Assembly (NCBI RefSeq): GCF_001422325.1
Contig: NZ_LMMR01000004.1
Span: 628,208 to 692,207, forward strand
Origin: Leifsonia sp. Leaf264
GTDB lineage: Bacteria > Actinomycetota > Actinomycetes > Actinomycetales > Microbacteriaceae
Direction: 5' to 3'
DNA length: 64,000 nucleotides
Position numbers and translations under genes: made by a program. Positions 18,335 through 31,785 of the stretch are shown here, in pieces; positions within the stretch are counted from its first letter, which is position 1, and each line of letters starts with the position of its first letter. A model generated the notes under the pieces. It searched no databases and was not told the origin of the DNA. It saw nothing but the letters and a program-made list of their open reading frames with translations.

Positions 18335-19503
18335 ATGGCTGCAACCATCCCGAGCCCGGCCGTCCTCGTCCTGGAGGACGGGTCGCGCTACCGCGGCCGT
18401 GCCTACGGAGCCGAGGGCCGCACCGTCGGCGAGGCCGTCTTCTCCACCGGCATGACCGGCTACCAGGAGACCCTGACCGACCCGAGCTACGCCGGACAGA
18501 TCGTGCTCCAGACGGCACCGCACATCGGCAACACCGGCATGAACGACGATGACATGGAGTCGTCGAAGATCTGGGTGGCCGGGTACATCGTGCGCGACCC
18601 CTCCCGCGTGGTGTCGAACTTCCGCTCCGAGCGCAGCCTCGACGACGACCTCGTCGCCTCGGGTGTGGTCGGCATCAGCGGCATCGACACCCGAGCCGTC
18701 ACCCGCCACCTCCGTTCGGCCGGTGCCATGCGTGCCGGAATCTTCTCCGGGGCGGATGCCGCCCTCAGCGAGGCCGAGCAGCTGGAACTGGTGCGCAGCG
18801 GTGCCGAGATGGCCGGGCAGAACCTGTCCGGAGCCGTCTCGACGGCGGAGCGCTACGAGCTGCCGGCCACGGGCGAGCGGATCGGATCCGTCGCGGTGCT
18901 CGACCTCGGCGTGAAGACCTCGACCCTGAACTTCCTCGCCGAACGCGGCTTCGACGTGATCGTGCTGCCGCAGACCGTGACGGCGGAGGAGATCCTCGAA
19001 CTCGAGCCCAGCGCGCTGTTCTTCTCCAACGGGCCCGGCGATCCCGGGGCGTCCGACCACCACGTCGAACTGCTCCGCACAGTGCTGCGCGCCGACGTGC
19101 CCTACTTCGGCATCTGCTTCGGCAACCAGCTGCTCGGCCGTGCCCTCGGCTTCGGCACCTACAAGCTCCCGTTCGGCCATCGCGGCATCAACCAGCCCGT
19201 CATCGACGTGTCGACGGGGCGGGTCGAGATCACGGCCCACAACCACGGCTTCGCCGTCGACGCCCCGTTGCACGAGGTGAGCGACTCCGCCGAGGGCTTC
19301 GGCCGGGTCGAGGTCAGTCACTACGACCTCAACGACAACGTCGTCGAGGGCCTCAACTGCCTCGACATCCCCGCCTTCAGTGTGCAGTACCACCCCGAGT
19401 CCGCGGCAGGTCCGCACGACGCCAACTACCTCTTCGATCGTTTCCGCGACATGGTGCTCGCGAAGAACTCGACGTCCGCAGCAACCGATGGAGACCAGAA
19501 CTG

Positions 19504-19504
<1 letters not shown>
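18335..19504 (+). CDS. carA: Carbamoyl-phosphate synthase small subunit
   Basis: A 389-residue glutamine amidotransferase subunit that supplies ammonia to CarB. It starts [22 protein letters not shown] and contains [20 protein letters not shown]. The class I glutaminase has the nucleophile Cys in [12 protein letters not shown] and the His/Glu pair in [15 protein letters not shown]. It shares one base with carB (TGATG). Confidence 0.97.
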
Positions 19505-22790
<3,286 letters not shown>

Positions 22791-22794
<4 letters not shown>

Positions 22795-23648
22795 GCGTGA
22801 CCCCGTTCGGCGACAGGCTCGGAGCGACGTTCGACCGCTTCGGGCACCTGTGCGTCGGGATCGATCCGCACGCCTGGCTGCTCGACCGGTGGGGGCTCGA
22901 GGACAACGCCATCGGGGCCCGCGAGTTCGGACTCCGGGTGATCGGCGCCGCCCACGGGCGCGCCGGAATCGTCAAGCCGCAGGTGTCGTTCTTCGAGCGG
23001 CACGGCTCCGCCGGCTTCGCCGCGCTCGAACGCGTGCTGGCCGAGGCGCGCTCGGCCGGGGTCCTCACCATCGCCGACGCGAAGCGCGGCGACATCGGGT
23101 CGACCATGGAGGCCTACGCCGAGGCCTGGCTGCGGCCGGGTTCCCCGCTCGAAGCCGATGCCGTCACGGCGAGCCCGTACCTGGGAGTCGGCTCGCTCGC
23201 ATCGAGCCTCGACTACGCCGCCGCCCGCGGCAAGGGCGTCTTCGTGCTCGCTGCAACCTCGAACCCCGAGGCGGCCCGGGTGCAGGATGCGCGGGTCACC
23301 ACCACCGGGACGACCATCGCCGCCGACGTCGTCGGTGCGTTGACGGGCTGGAACGCCCAGCAGGGCGGGTCGCGGTTCGGTTCGGCCGGCGTCGTCATCG
23401 GCGCCACGGTCGCGTTGGCCGACTTCGGCATCGACATCGGCGCGGAACAGCCGACGGCGACCCTGCCTGTGCTCGCGCCGGGATTCGGACACCAGGGAGC
23501 CGACCCGCGCGACACCCGGAGGATCTTCGGGAATCTCACTCCGGGTGTCATCGTGTCGGAGTCACGCACCATACTGGAGGCGGGACCCGAGGGCATCGCG
23601 GACGCGATCGCCCGTCGCTCCGAGGAAGTGGAGTCGCATCGTGGCTGA
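22791..23648 (+). CDS. pyrF: Orotidine 5'-phosphate decarboxylase, type 2
   Basis: A 285-residue enzyme making UMP from OMP. The catalytic [15 protein letters not shown] is near residues 95-110, with [11 protein letters not shown] upstream and [14 protein letters not shown] near the C-terminus. The length is that of the long (mycobacterial) form rather than the short E. coli form. pyrD and pyrE are not in this window. The stop overlaps the GTG of the mIHF-Gmk fusion by eight bases. Confidence 0.95.
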
Positions 23649-24549
23649 ATACGGCACGCCGCCCGAGGTCGATCGTGTGGCCGCATCCCGGGCCGCCGTC
23701 GCCGCTCGACGCGCGCGTGCCGCGGTCAAGGCCGCGATCGCCGACGGCGAGCGCAACCCGCTCGACGTTCTGCGGGTGGCGGGCGAGGATCCGGCGAGCG
23801 TCGAGGGCGGCATCCGTGTCACCGAATACCTCACCAGCATCCCGTCCATCGGCGTGACGAAGATGCACAGGTTCATGGAGGAGCTCGGCATCTCTCCGGC
23901 GAAGCGCCTCGGCGGGCTCGGCCGGCACCAGCGCCGTCGCCTGCGCGGCTTCCTGACCGACCGCCTCGCCTCCCAGACCGGCCGCAGCAATCGCCTCGTG
24001 GTCCTGGCCGGCCCCACGGCCGTCGGCAAGGGCACCGTGGCGGCGCACATCCGCACGAACTACCCCGACGTGCTGCTCTCGGTGTCGGCGACCACCCGAG
24101 CCCCGCGCCCCGGCGAGACTGAAGGCGTCAGCTACTTCTTCGTCGACGACGCCGAGTTCGACCGCCTCGTCGAGGCCGACGAGCTGCTCGAGTGGGCGAC
24201 GGTGCACAACGCGCACCGCTACGGCACACCCCGCAGGCCCGTCGAGGAGGCGCTCGACTCCGGCCGCAGCGTTCTGCTCGAGATCGACATCCAGGGTGCT
24301 CGCAAGGTGCGCCGGGCGATGCCGGAGGCGTCGCTGGTCTTCCTGCTGCCGCCGTCCTGGGACGAACTGGTGCGCCGCCTGATCGGCCGCGCCACCGAGG
24401 ACGGCCCGGAACAGCAGCGCCGTCTCGAGACGGCGAAGGTCGAACTGGCCGCCATCGACGAGTTCGATTTCGAGGTCGTGAACTCCGACGTGAGCACCGC
24501 CGCGCAAGAGGTCGTAGACTTGATGCAGACTCGCAGGCCGAAACGCTGA
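23641..24549 (+). CDS. gmk: Fusion of actinobacterial integration host factor (mIHF) and guanylate kinase
   Basis: One uninterrupted 302-residue frame encodes two proteins that are usually separate neighbours. Residues about 1-115 match mIHF, the DNA-binding H2TH-type protein ([56 protein letters not shown]). Residues about 116-302 are guanylate kinase (GMP to GDP), with P-loop GPTAVGKGT near 123-131, [11 protein letters not shown] and [13 protein letters not shown]. No stop, start or ribosome-binding site is seen at the junction. GTG 23641 overlaps the pyrF stop (GTGGCTGA). The product could tether a nucleotide enzyme to DNA or be proteolytically split; neither can be told from sequence. Confidence 0.9.
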   Translation: MAEYGTPPEVDRVAASRAAVAARRARAAVKAAIADGERNPLDVLRVAGEDPASVEGGIRVTEYLTSIPSIGVTKMHRFMEELGISPAKRLGGLGRHQRRRLRGFLTDRLASQTGRSNRLVVLAGPTAVGKGTVAAHIRTNYPDVLLSVSATTRAPRPGETEGVSYFFVDDAEFDRLVEADELLEWATVHNAHRYGTPRRPVEEALDSGRSVLLEIDIQGARKVRRAMPEASLVFLLPPSWDELVRRLIGRATEDGPEQQRRLETAKVELAAIDEFDFEVVNSDVSTAAQEVVDLMQTRRPKR

Positions 24550-24634
24550 CCCGTACGGCACCTGCCCATCTGTTTCGCGCGTTCATCCGGCGCCCCGGAA
24601 CGCAACGCATCAATGCACTGAGGAGTGTTCTCAC

Positions 24635-24892
24635 ATGGCTGACAAGCTGACCGGAATCATCGACCCGCCCATCGACGAGCTGCTGTCGAAGGTGGACTCC
24701 AAGTACGCCCTCGTCATCTTCGCCTCCAAGCGTGCGCGCCAGATCAATGACTACTACGCCGATCTCCACGACGGCAGCCTGTTCGACAACGTCGGACCCC
24801 TCGTCGACTCCTCCATCGAGGACAAGCCGCTCTCGGTCGCCATGCGCGAGATCAACGAGGACAAGCTCCAGCTCAGCCCGATCGTCGAGTAG
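24635..24892 (+). CDS. rpoZ: RNA polymerase omega subunit
   Basis: An 85-residue omega subunit that helps assemble the beta-prime subunit into RNA polymerase. [22 protein letters not shown] is the conserved core and [10 protein letters not shown] lies near the C-terminus. GAGGAG precedes ATG 24635. The order gmk-rpoZ-coaBC-metK-priA is conserved in actinobacteria. Confidence 0.95.
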   Translation: MADKLTGIIDPPIDELLSKVDSKYALVIFASKRARQINDYYADLHDGSLFDNVGPLVDSSIEDKPLSVAMREINEDKLQLSPIVE

Positions 24893-24920
24893 CACCCTCA
24901 CAGTTCGCACGCACAGCACA

Positions 24921-26150
24921 GTGGCGCTCAACGTCGTCGTCGGCATCACCGGCGGCATCGCGGCCTACAAGGCCGTCAACGTCGTGCGTTCCCTCGTGCT
25001 CGCGGGTCACGACGTCCACGTCGTGGCCACCGACGCCGCCCTGCGTTTCGTGGGGCGGCCGACGCTCGAGGCGATCTCGCGCAATCCCGTACACACCGAG
25101 CTGTACGAGGGCGTCGCCGAGGTGCGCCACGTCGCCATAGGCCAGGCGGCCGACCTCATCGTGATAGCGCCGGCGACGGCCAACACCATCGCCAAGCTGG
25201 CCGCCGGCATCGCCGATGACCTCCTGGGCAACACCGTGCTCGCCAGCACGGCGCCTCTGGTCATCGCGCCGGCGATGCACACCGAGATGTGGCAGAACCC
25301 GGCCACTGTCGACAACATCGCGACCCTCCGTGGCCGGGGAGTCCACGTCGTCGGGCCCGCCGTGGGGCAGCTCACCGGCCGCGACTCCGGTCCCGGCCGA
25401 CTCGAGGAGCCCGAGGTCATCGTGGCCGCGGCCCTCGCCGTGCATGCCGAGCACGCGGCCCGACTCGCGGCATCCGGCGACCTCTCCGGTCGTCGTGTCG
25501 TGGTCACCGCCGGCGGTACCCGCGAGCCCCTCGACCCGGTGCGCTTCCTGGGCAACCGATCCAGCGGGCGGCAAGGCGTCGCCATCGCGACGGCCGCCAG
25601 CGCCCGTGGCGCAGCCGTCACCCTCATCGCCGCGCACCTCGAGGTGCAGCCTCCGAGCGACGTCGCCCTCGTCGAGGTCTCCACGGCCGTCGAACTGCAG
25701 CAGGCCGTGGCGGATGCCGCCGTCGACGCCGACATCATCGTGATGGCCGCGGCCGTCGCCGACTACCGTCCCACGAGCGTCGCGGAGTCCAAGATCAAGA
25801 AGGAGACGCAGGGCGACACGCTCGAGCTCTCCTTGGTCAAGAACCCCGACATCCTCGCCGAGCTGGGCGCCGCGCGACGGTCGGGTGCGTACCCCCGACT
25901 CCGGCTGATCGGCTTCGCAGCCGAGACCGAAGCCGACGACGCCGCGCTCCTCGAACTCGGCCGGGCGAAGATCGCGCGGAAGGGCGCCGACCTTCTCGTC
26001 GTCAACCGTGTCGGCTGGAACGAGGGCTTCGCCACCGACGGCAATTCCGTCGTGGTGCTCGACGGGGCCGGCGCTATAGTGAGCGAGGCCGCCGGCAGCA
26101 AGATGTCGGTGGCCGATCGTATTCTCGACGCCATCGTCGCTCTCGGCTGA
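24921..26150 (+). CDS. coaBC: Bifunctional phosphopantothenoylcysteine decarboxylase / phosphopantothenate-cysteine ligase
   Basis: A 409-residue CoA biosynthesis enzyme. The N-terminal flavodoxin-like CoaC half has GGIAAYKA, PATANTIAKLAAGIADDLL and PAMHTEMW, the last with His where many bacteria have Asn, as in mycobacteria. The C-terminal CoaB half has VTAGGTREPLDPVRFLGNRS, AAAVADYRP, KNPDIL and the GFAAETE region. GTG 24921 gives the normal N-terminus ALNVVVGITGGIA; no clear ribosome-binding site precedes it. Confidence 0.95.
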   Translation: MALNVVVGITGGIAAYKAVNVVRSLVLAGHDVHVVATDAALRFVGRPTLEAISRNPVHTELYEGVAEVRHVAIGQAADLIVIAPATANTIAKLAAGIADDLLGNTVLASTAPLVIAPAMHTEMWQNPATVDNIATLRGRGVHVVGPAVGQLTGRDSGPGRLEEPEVIVAAALAVHAEHAARLAASGDLSGRRVVVTAGGTREPLDPVRFLGNRSSGRQGVAIATAASARGAAVTLIAAHLEVQPPSDVALVEVSTAVELQQAVADAAVDADIIVMAAAVADYRPTSVAESKIKKETQGDTLELSLVKNPDILAELGAARRSGAYPRLRLIGFAAETEADDAALLELGRAKIARKGADLLVVNRVGWNEGFATDGNSVVVLDGAGAIVSEAAGSKMSVADRILDAIVALG

Positions 26151-26222
26151 GCAGCAGCACCGGCACCGATCACCGATGCGGTCGCCGAACCATGACGCTC
26201 GTCACACCAGAAACGGGGCACC

Positions 26223-27416
26223 ATGAGCGAACTCCGCCTGTTCACATCCGAATCCGTCACCGAGGGACACCCCGACAAGATCTGCGACCAGGTCTCGGAC
26301 TCCATCCTCGACGCCCTCCTCACCGTCGACCCGCACGCCCGGGTCGCCGTGGAGACCCTCGTCACCACGGGGCTCGTCCACGTGGCCGGTGAGGTGACGA
26401 CCTCGGGTTATGTCGAGATCCCGGCGATCGTGCGCGATCGCATCACGTCGATCGGCTACACCTCGTCCGATGTCTGGTTCGACGGCCGCTCCTGCGGTGT
26501 CTCGATCTCGATCGGCGCTCAGTCGCCCGACATCGCGCAGGGCGTGAACGACGCCTTCGAGTCCCGTGAACAGGCCAGCGACGACGCTCTCGACCACCAG
26601 GGGGCCGGCGACCAGGGCATCATGTTCGGCTACGCCACCACCGAGACGCCGCAGCTCATGCCCGTCCCGATCTGGATCGCCCACAGGCTGTCCGAGCGGC
26701 TCGCCGCGGTGCGCAAGGAGGGTCTGGTCGACTACCTGCGGCCTGACGGCAAGACCCAGGTCACAGTGGGCTACGACGGAATCGTTCCGCGCACAATCGA
26801 CACCGTCGTCCTCTCGACGCAGCACTCCCCGAAGGTCTCGACCGATGACCTCCGCCGTGAGGTCGAGGAACTGGTCATCAGGCCGGTGCTCGACTCGGTC
26901 GAACTCACCAGCTCCGACCTCAAGGTGCTCATCAACCCGACGGGTCGCTTCGAGATCGGCGGCCCGCAGGGCGACGCCGGCCTCACCGGCCGCAAGATCA
27001 TCATCGACACCTACGGCGGGGCCAGCCGGCACGGTGGTGGCGCCTTCAGCGGCAAGGACCCGTCGAAGGTCGACCGGTCCGCCGCCTACGCCATGCGCTG
27101 GGTCGCCAAGAACGCCGTCGCAGCCGGCCTCGCCGACCGTGTCGAGGTGCAGGTCGCCTACGCCATCGGCAAGGCCGCTCCCGTCGGCCTCTACGTCGAG
27201 ACCTTCGGCACCGGCCACCTGCCCGACGACGTGATCAGCGCCGCCATCCGCGAGGTGTTCGACCTGCGCCCGGCCGCGATCATCCGCGACCTCGACCTGC
27301 TCCGGCCCATCTACGCGCAGACGGCGACCTACGGCCACTTCGGCCGGGAGCTGCCCGACTTCACCTGGGAGCGACTCGACCGCGTCGACGACCTCCGCAG
27401 CGCAGCCGGACTGTAG
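26223..27416 (+). CDS. metK: S-adenosylmethionine synthetase
   Basis: A 397-residue enzyme making SAM from methionine and ATP. It starts [18 protein letters not shown] and has [31 protein letters not shown] and [16 protein letters not shown], all family signatures. ACGGGGCACC lies just before ATG 26223. The 72-base gap after coaBC shows no SAM riboswitch-like fold. Confidence 0.97.
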   Translation: MSELRLFTSESVTEGHPDKICDQVSDSILDALLTVDPHARVAVETLVTTGLVHVAGEVTTSGYVEIPAIVRDRITSIGYTSSDVWFDGRSCGVSISIGAQSPDIAQGVNDAFESREQASDDALDHQGAGDQGIMFGYATTETPQLMPVPIWIAHRLSERLAAVRKEGLVDYLRPDGKTQVTVGYDGIVPRTIDTVVLSTQHSPKVSTDDLRREVEELVIRPVLDSVELTSSDLKVLINPTGRFEIGGPQGDAGLTGRKIIIDTYGGASRHGGGAFSGKDPSKVDRSAAYAMRWVAKNAVAAGLADRVEVQVAYAIGKAAPVGLYVETFGTGHLPDDVISAAIREVFDLRPAAIIRDLDLLRPIYAQTATYGHFGRELPDFTWERLDRVDDLRSAAGL

Positions 27417-27421
27417 CGCCG

Positions 27422-29422
27422 GTGCCGGGACTCATCGCCCGGGTGCTCATCGACTCCCCGCTTCCGCAACTCGATCACCCTTTCGACTACAGCGTTCCCG
27501 ACGAGCTCGTCGACGGCATCAGCGTCGGCGTGCGGGTCAAGGTGCCGTTCCGATCGGCGACGAGGCTGACCAGCGGGTACGTCATCGGGCTGGTCGACGC
27601 CGACGAGGCCGAGTTCGGCGGCAAGCTCAGCGCCCTCGACTCGGTGGTGTCGGCGGCCCCGGTGCTCGACCCGGCGGTGTGGAGCCTCGCCCGCCGGGTC
27701 GCCGACCGCTCCGGCGGCACCGCGAGCGACATCGTGCGTCTCGCTGTGCCTCCGCGGCAGGTGCGGGTCGAGAAGAAGTGGCTGGCACGGCTGACGGATG
27801 CCACTCCTCCAGCGCCCGCCGACGCTGATGCCGCCACACCTGCCGCAGCCTCTGTCGAGCCCGTCGCCGTCACCGGCTACCCCGATGCGCTGCAGAGTTC
27901 CGTCGCCGTCGGCGAGCGCATCGCCCTGCGGGCGATCCCTCGCCTGGTGCAGTTGCCCGGCGGGGTGTGGGTGGGCCACTGGGCCATCACGCTGGCCGAG
28001 CTGGCCACGACCATGCTCGCTTCAGGCCGCAGCAGCATCCTCGCCGTGCCCGACTACCGTGACCAGGCCCAGCTCGAGGCCGCGCTGGCCGCGGCGTTGC
28101 CGGCCGACCACGTCGTTCGCCTCGACGCCCGACAGCCGGACGCCGAGCGCTACGCGGCCTTCCTGCGGTGCCTGGAGCCAGCGCCCGTCGTCGTCGTCGG
28201 CAACAGGGCCTCGATCTACGCCCCGGCGTCCGACCTCGGGCTCATCGTGGTGTGGGACGACGGCGACCCGCTCTACGCGGAGCAGTTGGCGCCCTACGTG
28301 CACACCCGTGACGCGGCCCTCGTGCGACAGGAGCAGACGGGGTGCGCCCTCGTGCTCGCCGGCCATGCGCGCAGCGTCGAGGCGCAACGGCTCATCGAGA
28401 TCGGCTGGATGCGGGCCGTCGAGCCCGAGCGCGCCCCACGGCCGCGCGTGATCCCCACGGGCCGCCAGTCCAGCGAGGATCCGGCCGCTCAGGCCGCCCG
28501 CATCCCGTCGTCGGCATGGCGGGAGGCGCGCACCGCACTCGAGACCGGTCCCGTGCTGGTGCAGGTGGCCAGCCCGGGCTACTCGCCGTGGATCGCCTGC
28601 GCCACCTGTCGCGAACCTGCCCGCTGCACCCGCTGCCGCGGTCCACTCGGAGTCTCCAGGCCCGGTGCCATTCCCGCCTGCCGTCTGTGCGGTGCCGTGG
28701 CGGCCGACTGGAGCTGCTCGCACTGCCAGGGCCGCACCTTCCGCAGCATCGGCGCCGGCTCAGGCCGCACGGCCGATGAGCTCGGGCGAGCGTTCCCCGG
28801 GGCGCTCGTCGTCCTCTCGGACGGCGACCACGAGGTGCTCACCATCGGCGACAAGCCGGCTCTCGTCATCGCGACCCGCGGAGCGGAGCCCATCGCGGCA
28901 GGCGGTTACCATGCCGTGCTCCTCCTGGACGGGGAGAGGATGCTGGCCCGCGAGTCCCTGCGCGTCGGCGAGGACTGCCTGCGCTGGTGGTCGAATGCCG
29001 CCGCCCTCGCGGCTCCCGGTGCCCCTGTGCTCCTCGCCGGGGCCACCGGCCCCGTGTCCGACGCCCTCACGTCCTGGCGCCAGGACGCCTTCGCCGCCGC
29101 CGAACTCGCCGACAGGCGCGCCCTGCGGTTCCCGCCAGCCGTGCGGGCGGCATCCGTCACCGGATCCGCCGCCGGAGTGGCCGAGGCTCTCGCCGCGATC
29201 GAATCCATCGACGCAGCCGAAGTGCTCGGACCCGTGCCCGTCGCCGACGGCCAGGTGCGCGCCATCGTGCGCTTCGACTACGCGGCCGGATCCGCCGTGG
29301 CGGGGGAGTTGCGGTCCGTCGTCGTCCGCATAGCCACCCGCACCCGCTCGGGGCCACGCGGAGAGAAGCGGCGGGTCGCGCCTACACTCAGAATCAGATT
29401 CGACGACCCGGAGATCCTGTAA
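27422..29422 (+). CDS. priA: Primosomal protein PriA, degenerate (helicase-dead) actinobacterial form
   Basis: A 666-residue PriA homologue with the N-terminal DNA-binding domain (IARVLIDSPLPQLDHPFDYSVP, RVKVPF) and the zinc-binding insert at about residues 394-440 with pairs CATC, CTRC, CRLC and CSHC. The helicase motor lacks Walker A (no GKT around AITLAELATTMLASGRSS), and the DEEH box is replaced by WDDGD. It is therefore unlikely to hydrolyse ATP or unwind DNA, but may still act as a scaffold for replication restart, as proposed for other actinobacteria. GTG 27422 starts 5 bases after metK. Confidence 0.88.
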   Translation: MPGLIARVLIDSPLPQLDHPFDYSVPDELVDGISVGVRVKVPFRSATRLTSGYVIGLVDADEAEFGGKLSALDSVVSAAPVLDPAVWSLARRVADRSGGTASDIVRLAVPPRQVRVEKKWLARLTDATPPAPADADAATPAAASVEPVAVTGYPDALQSSVAVGERIALRAIPRLVQLPGGVWVGHWAITLAELATTMLASGRSSILAVPDYRDQAQLEAALAAALPADHVVRLDARQPDAERYAAFLRCLEPAPVVVVGNRASIYAPASDLGLIVVWDDGDPLYAEQLAPYVHTRDAALVRQEQTGCALVLAGHARSVEAQRLIEIGWMRAVEPERAPRPRVIPTGRQSSEDPAAQAARIPSSAWREARTALETGPVLVQVASPGYSPWIACATCREPARCTRCRGPLGVSRPGAIPACRLCGAVAADWSCSHCQGRTFRSIGAGSGRTADELGRAFPGALVVLSDGDHEVLTIGDKPALVIATRGAEPIAAGGYHAVLLLDGERMLARESLRVGEDCLRWWSNAAALAAPGAPVLLAGATGPVSDALTSWRQDAFAAAELADRRALRFPPAVRAASVTGSAAGVAEALAAIESIDAAEVLGPVPVADGQVRAIVRFDYAAGSAVAGELRSVVVRIATRTRSGPRGEKRRVAPTLRIRFDDPEIL

Positions 29423-29426
29423 CGCC

Positions 29427-30344
29427 ATGAAAATCCTCTTCGCCGGGACCCCCGAGGTCGCGGTGCCGTCACTGCGTGCCCTGCACGCGGCCGGCCACGC
29501 CATCGCCGCCGTCGTGACCCGTGCCGACGCACCGCTCGGTCGCAAGCGCGTTCTCACACCGTCGCCCGTCGCCTCGGCGGCGGAGGAGCTCGGACTGACC
29601 GTCGTCAAGGCCAACCGCCTCGATGCCGTCGTCACGGAGCAGTTGCTCGGGTATGGAGCCGAACTCGGCGTGGTCGTCGCCTACGGCGGCCTCGTGCGCG
29701 AGCCCCTGTTGTCGACGCCGCGGCTCGGCTGGGTCAACCTGCACTTCTCTCTGCTGCCGCGCTGGCGCGGAGCCGCCCCCGTGCAGCGCGCCATCGCCGC
29801 CGGCGACGCCGTCACCGGCGCCGACGTCTTCCAGCTGGTCCCGGAGCTCGATGCCGGCGACGTCTTCGGTCGCCTCGAGCGGACGATCGCCGCCGACGAC
29901 ACCGCCGGCTCCCTGCTCGGCGCCCTGAGCATCGACGGAGCGGCCCTGCTCGTCGACGTCGTGGCTCAGCTCGAGGCCGGGACCGCCCTGGCCGTCCCGC
30001 AGACCGGCGCGGTCACCCTCGCTCCGAAGCTCACGATCGACGACGCCCGTATCGACTGGACCCTCCCGATCGCGACAGTCGACAGCCGTATCCGGGGCAT
30101 GACGCCAGAACCCGGAGCGTTCACGGAGATCGACGGGGCGCGCTTCAAGGTGCTCGAGGCTCGTCCGGCTCCGGATGCCGCCCCGCTGGAGCCCGGCACC
30201 ATCCGCAGCGTCGACGGCCGTGTGCTCGCCGGCACCGCCGACGCACCACTCGAACTCCGCCAGGTGCAACCAGCCGGCAAGACTCCCATGGCGGCCGCCG
30301 ACTGGTGGCGCGGCGCCGGAACAGACGAGGTGATCGCCGGATGA
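29427..30344 (+). CDS. fmt: Methionyl-tRNA formyltransferase
   Basis: A 305-residue enzyme formylating initiator Met-tRNA with 10-formyl-THF. It starts MKILFAGTPEVAVPSLRAL; the catalytic Asn/His lie in NLHFSLLPRWRGAAPV and the conserved Asp in VPELDAGDV. The C-terminal tRNA-binding domain is present (LAPKLTIDDARIDW onward). It lies 4 bases after priA and its stop overlaps rsmB (ATGA). Confidence 0.96.
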   Translation: MKILFAGTPEVAVPSLRALHAAGHAIAAVVTRADAPLGRKRVLTPSPVASAAEELGLTVVKANRLDAVVTEQLLGYGAELGVVVAYGGLVREPLLSTPRLGWVNLHFSLLPRWRGAAPVQRAIAAGDAVTGADVFQLVPELDAGDVFGRLERTIAADDTAGSLLGALSIDGAALLVDVVAQLEAGTALAVPQTGAVTLAPKLTIDDARIDWTLPIATVDSRIRGMTPEPGAFTEIDGARFKVLEARPAPDAAPLEPGTIRSVDGRVLAGTADAPLELRQVQPAGKTPMAAADWWRGAGTDEVIAG

Positions 30345-31738
30345 ACTCCCGCATCCAATCCAGCCGCATCCAACCGGCCCGACGAGTCGCCTACGACGTG
30401 ATCTCGGCCGTCAGCACGAGCGACGCCTACGCCAACCTGCTGCTGCCCGTGCGCATCGATCGCGCGAAGCTCTCCACCGGCGACGCCGCCCTCGCCACCG
30501 AACTCACCTACGGAACGCTCCGGATGCGCGGCTTCTACGACAGGGTCATCTCGCTGACGGCCGGACGGCCCGTCGAGAAGATCGACGGCCCGGTTCTGGA
30601 TGCCCTGCGCCTCGGCGCCCACCAGCTGCTCTCGATGCGCACGGCGGATCACGCTGCCGTCAACGAATCGGTGGAGCTCGCCCGGGAGTACGGTTCGCGG
30701 TCCGCCTCCGGCTTCGCGAACGGCGTGCTGCGCACGATCTCGCGCTCCACCCTCGAGGAGTGGCGCGAAGCCGTCGTCGGCGAGGAGTCCGACCCCGACG
30801 AGAAGCTGGCACTGCTCTACTCGCATCCGGCGTGGATCGTGCGGGCACTCCGCCAGGGGCTCGACGCCGAAGGGAGGGCCGACGAACTCGAGGCACTGCT
30901 GGCCGCCGACAACGCGGCCCCGAAGGTGAACCTGGTGGCGCTTCCCGGGCTCGTCGACTCCGGCATCGCCGCGTCGCTGGGCGAGGCGAATCGCTACTCC
31001 CCGGTCGGTCACGACCTCGGAGGAGGGGATCCCTCGGCGATCACCAAGCGCTCGCACGGCACCGTGCGCGTCCAGGACGAGGGCTCCCAGCTCGCCGCCC
31101 TCGCTCTCAGCCGGGCGCGGCCGATCGAGGCCGACGAACGCTGGCTCGACCTCTGCGCCGGCCCCGGCGGAAAGGCCGCGCTCCTCGCGGCCGAGGCGCT
31201 GGCCGGCGGAGCCGAACTTCTCGCCAACGAGCTCGTCCCGGCGCGGGCCGAACTCGTGCGCTCGGCACTGTCCGCGGTGTCCAGCGACATCGAGGTGGCC
31301 GAGTTCGACGGCACCGAGGTGGGGGAGCGGCATCCGGCCGCCTTCGACCGCATCATGCTCGATGCGCCGTGCACGGGACTCGGCGCCCTGCGCCGCCGCC
31401 CTGAGGCGCGCTGGCGCAAGTCGCCCCGCGACGTCGCCGAGCTGAGCGCGCTGCAGGCCAGCCTGTTCGATGCCGCCGTCGTGGCGCTGAAGCCCGGGGG
31501 CATCCTCGCCTACGTCACCTGCTCGCCTCACACCGGTGAGACCCTCGGCGCCGTGGGGGCTGCAGCGTCGCGCTGGAAGGGCGAGCTCGAGCCCCTCGAC
31601 ACCAGCGCCGTGCTCGAGGCCGTGGCCGAGCATCCGCTCGACCTCGCCGGCGATCCTCACACCGTGCAGCTCTGGCCGCACCGCCACGGCACCGATGCCA
31701 TGTTCATCGCGCTCTTCCAGCGCACCACGGCCGGCTGA
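30341..31738 (+). CDS. rsmB: 16S rRNA (cytosine 967-C5)-methyltransferase RsmB
   Basis: A 465-residue SAM-dependent m5C methyltransferase. The N-terminal NusB-like domain (RVAYDVISAVSTSDAYAN, VNESVELAREYG) is followed by a Rossmann methylase with the SAM motif DLCAGPGGK. The two catalytic cysteines are Cys344 (APCTGLG) and Cys394 (YVTCSPHTGET). ATG 30341 overlaps the fmt stop. The frame has an upstream ATG at 30305 that would lie inside fmt and is not used. Confidence 0.94.
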   Translation: MNSRIQSSRIQPARRVAYDVISAVSTSDAYANLLLPVRIDRAKLSTGDAALATELTYGTLRMRGFYDRVISLTAGRPVEKIDGPVLDALRLGAHQLLSMRTADHAAVNESVELAREYGSRSASGFANGVLRTISRSTLEEWREAVVGEESDPDEKLALLYSHPAWIVRALRQGLDAEGRADELEALLAADNAAPKVNLVALPGLVDSGIAASLGEANRYSPVGHDLGGGDPSAITKRSHGTVRVQDEGSQLAALALSRARPIEADERWLDLCAGPGGKAALLAAEALAGGAELLANELVPARAELVRSALSAVSSDIEVAEFDGTEVGERHPAAFDRIMLDAPCTGLGALRRRPEARWRKSPRDVAELSALQASLFDAAVVALKPGGILAYVTCSPHTGETLGAVGAAASRWKGELEPLDTSAVLEAVAEHPLDLAGDPHTVQLWPHRHGTDAMFIALFQRTTAG

Positions 31739-31772
31739 GGCTCGGACGGCCCTCGACGACCGGGGCGGACGG

Positions 31773-31778
31773 TAGATT
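31773..31778 (+). promoter_or_regulatory. -10 box of leaderless rpe
   Basis: TAGATT ends 7 bases before ATG 31786, with no ribosome-binding site in between. It supports ATG 31786 over TTG 31777. Confidence 0.5.
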
Positions 31779-31785
31779 GGACCCC

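Noticed and set aside
26151-26222. SAM riboswitch before metK
   Set aside because: Only 72 bases are present and none of the conserved SAM riboswitch core is seen.
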